From contig JBBPYC010000081.1 of assembly GCA_038200275.1 (NCBI GenBank), positions 1 through 64,000 of the forward strand: DNA of 64,000 bases, written 5' to 3'. Shown here piece by piece: positions 63,063 through 64,000 of the stretch. The notes under the pieces are model-generated. The model worked only from the letters and a program-made list of their open reading frames with translations. It had not been told where the DNA came from and did no database searches. Both the position numbers and the translations under genes were made by a program. Origin of the DNA: JBBPYC01 sp038200275. Lineage in GTDB: Bacteria > Pseudomonadota > Gammaproteobacteria > Burkholderiales > Burkholderiaceae_C. Every line of letters begins with the position of its first letter. Positions within the stretch are counted from its first letter, which is position 1.

Positions 63063-63770
63063 CTAGTGCGAAATCGGCGATGGCTGCTGCACTGGCGGTG
63101 CGCCGACGTTGCGTTGCAGGATGTTGGAGAACTCTTCGATGAACGTTTCAAGCCGGATCGCGATGCGGTCGATGTCGCGTGCAAACCGGTTGTAGGCAAC
63201 CACCGCAGGAATGGCTGCAAACAGCCCGATTGCAGTCGCCACCAGCGCTTCGGCAATGCCCGGAGCCACGGTCGATAACGTGACCTGCTGCAATGCAGCC
63301 AAGCCGGTGAACGCGTGCATGATGCCCCAGACGGTGCCGAACAGGCCGACATACGGCGATACCGAACCCACCGTGGCCAGAAACGACAGGCTGGTTTCGG
63401 CCACATCGAGTTCGCGGTGCAACGACGCCTTCATCGCGCGCCGCGCGCCGTCCATCAGCGTCATGCCGTCGGCGATGCGACGTTCGCGCAGCTTGTGATA
63501 TTCGCGCATGCCACTTGCAAAGATGCGCTCCATCGGGCCCGCGTGCCGCACATTTTTGCCGGCTGCGGAAAATAGATCGTTCAAATTGCTGCCGGACCAG
63601 AATTCGCGCTCGAACGTCTCGTTGAGCGACTGAATCCGTCGCAGCGCAAACAACTTGCGAAAGATCGCAGCCCAGCTGGCGATCGAGACGATCAACAGCA
63701 ACGCCATCACGAATTGCACCACCCAGCTTGCATGCAATATGAGCTGAATGATCGACATGTCTTGGTTCAT
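63063..63770 (-). CDS. tolQ: Tol-Pal system protein TolQ (ExbB family)
   Basis: Channel-forming motor subunit, 235 residues, with three membrane helices: IQLILHASWVVQFVMALLLI near the N-terminus, FLATVGSVSPYVGLFGTVWG and VATAIGLFAAIPAVVAYNRF. These segments and GPMERIFASGMREYHKL are diagnostic. Start codons at 63770 (MNQDMS) and 63758 are both possible. It follows ybgC by 16 bases. Confidence 0.95.
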   Translation of the reverse strand: MNQDMSIIQLILHASWVVQFVMALLLIVSIASWAAIFRKLFALRRIQSLNETFEREFWSGSNLNDLFSAAGKNVRHAGPMERIFASGMREYHKLRERRIADGMTLMDGARRAMKASLHRELDVAETSLSFLATVGSVSPYVGLFGTVWGIMHAFTGLAALQQVTLSTVAPGIAEALVATAIGLFAAIPAVVAYNRFARDIDRIAIRLETFIEEFSNILQRNVGAPPVQQPSPISH

Positions 63771-63786
63771 AACGCTTTTCGCCAAC

Positions 63787-64000
63787 TCACAAAATATCGA
63801 GGATTGAATTCGGAATTCGGGCGGGCTGCAACGTGGCTGCGTCGACCCAGCCGATGCGCACCTCGCTCGTGCAGACCAGGCATGCGTGGGTCGTTGCAAG
63901 ACGCAAGTGGCCTGTAACAGGGTGCGCGTCCTCGGCACCCGGCATCACCAACGCGGCTTGCTGCCCAACGCGCAATGAGGCGCGGCCTTTTTCCAGCACG
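63787..64000 (-). CDS. ybgC: YbgC-type acyl-CoA thioesterase, 3' end (5' part outside the window)
   Basis: The last 70 or so residues of a hotdog-fold thioesterase. They include SLRVGQQAALVMPGAED, HACLVCTSEVRIGWVDAATL and the family-typical end PARIPNSILDIL. The assignment relies on this end and on the position directly upstream of tolQ, where ybgC sits in most Tol operons. The catalytic HxxxxxxD region is beyond the window. Confidence 0.75.
   Translation of the reverse strand, partial: VLEKGRASLRVGQQAALVMPGAEDAHPVTGHLRLATTHACLVCTSEVRIGWVDAATLQPARIPNSILDIL

Overview
The window is chromosomal DNA of a GC-rich betaproteobacterium, most likely of the order Burkholderiales and close to the Comamonadaceae / Leptothrix-Rubrivivax group. 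This is inferred from the conserved block rlmN-pilW-rodZ-ispG-hisS-yfgM-bamB-der-hfq-hflX-hflK-hflC-DUF2065-hisZ-purA, from HisZ, from a PEP-CTERM protein with its PrsT-type TPR lipoprotein, and from short intergenic repeats that I remember from Comamonadaceae genomes. No rRNA, tRNA, CRISPR array or prophage was recognised.

Layout. 1-5.3 kb: the 3' part of parE (cut by the window edge), a lytic transglycosylase and parC. 5.3-12 kb: an accessory stretch with a small membrane ORF cut off by an IS5-type remnant, prsT, a PEP-CTERM protein gene behind a good sigma-54 promoter, and then a gene graveyard. The graveyard holds a decayed RAYT (REP-associated tyrosine transposase) and pieces of a Gfo/Idh/MocA oxidoreductase, an enoyl-CoA hydratase and a trehalose-synthase-like amylase joined by deletions. 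12-16.6 kb: one intact GH13 alpha-glucosidase, an EamA exporter, ogt and a broken GH15 glucoamylase, which together look like the residue of an alpha-glucan/trehalose locus. 16.7-25.5 kb: lptG-lptF divergent from pepA-holC, an orphan branched-chain amino acid binding protein, an IS481 remnant, folE directly coupled to a BLUF blue-light sensor gene, and a second EamA transporter.

25.6-49.2 kb is a dense housekeeping block: a DinG/YoaA-like helicase, bamD, rluD, scpB, rluB, ndk, rlmN, pilW, rodZ, ispG, hisS, yfgM, bamB, der, hfq, hflX, hflK, hflC, a DUF2065 protein, hisZ and purA. It covers outer-membrane assembly (BamB, BamD), ribosome and tRNA maturation, cell shape, isoprenoid synthesis and FtsH modulation. 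49.3-60.9 kb: a purine-type phosphoribosyltransferase, an MFS exporter, a patatin lipase, HMG-CoA lyase, an exported unknown, rsuA, suhB, trmJ, cysE, mog, darP and pmbA. 60.9-64 kb: tolA, tolR, tolQ and the 3' end of ybgC on the minus strand. tolB and pal do not follow tolA here.

The most interesting non-standard signals are: the sigma-54 promoter with two upstream direct repeats in front of the PEP-CTERM gene; a C10 homopolymer inside that gene that could switch it on and off; a pair of mutually exclusive hairpins in front of hfq, one covering its ribosome binding site; the one-base junction of folE with a BLUF photosensor gene; and a repeat element between tolQ and tolR.
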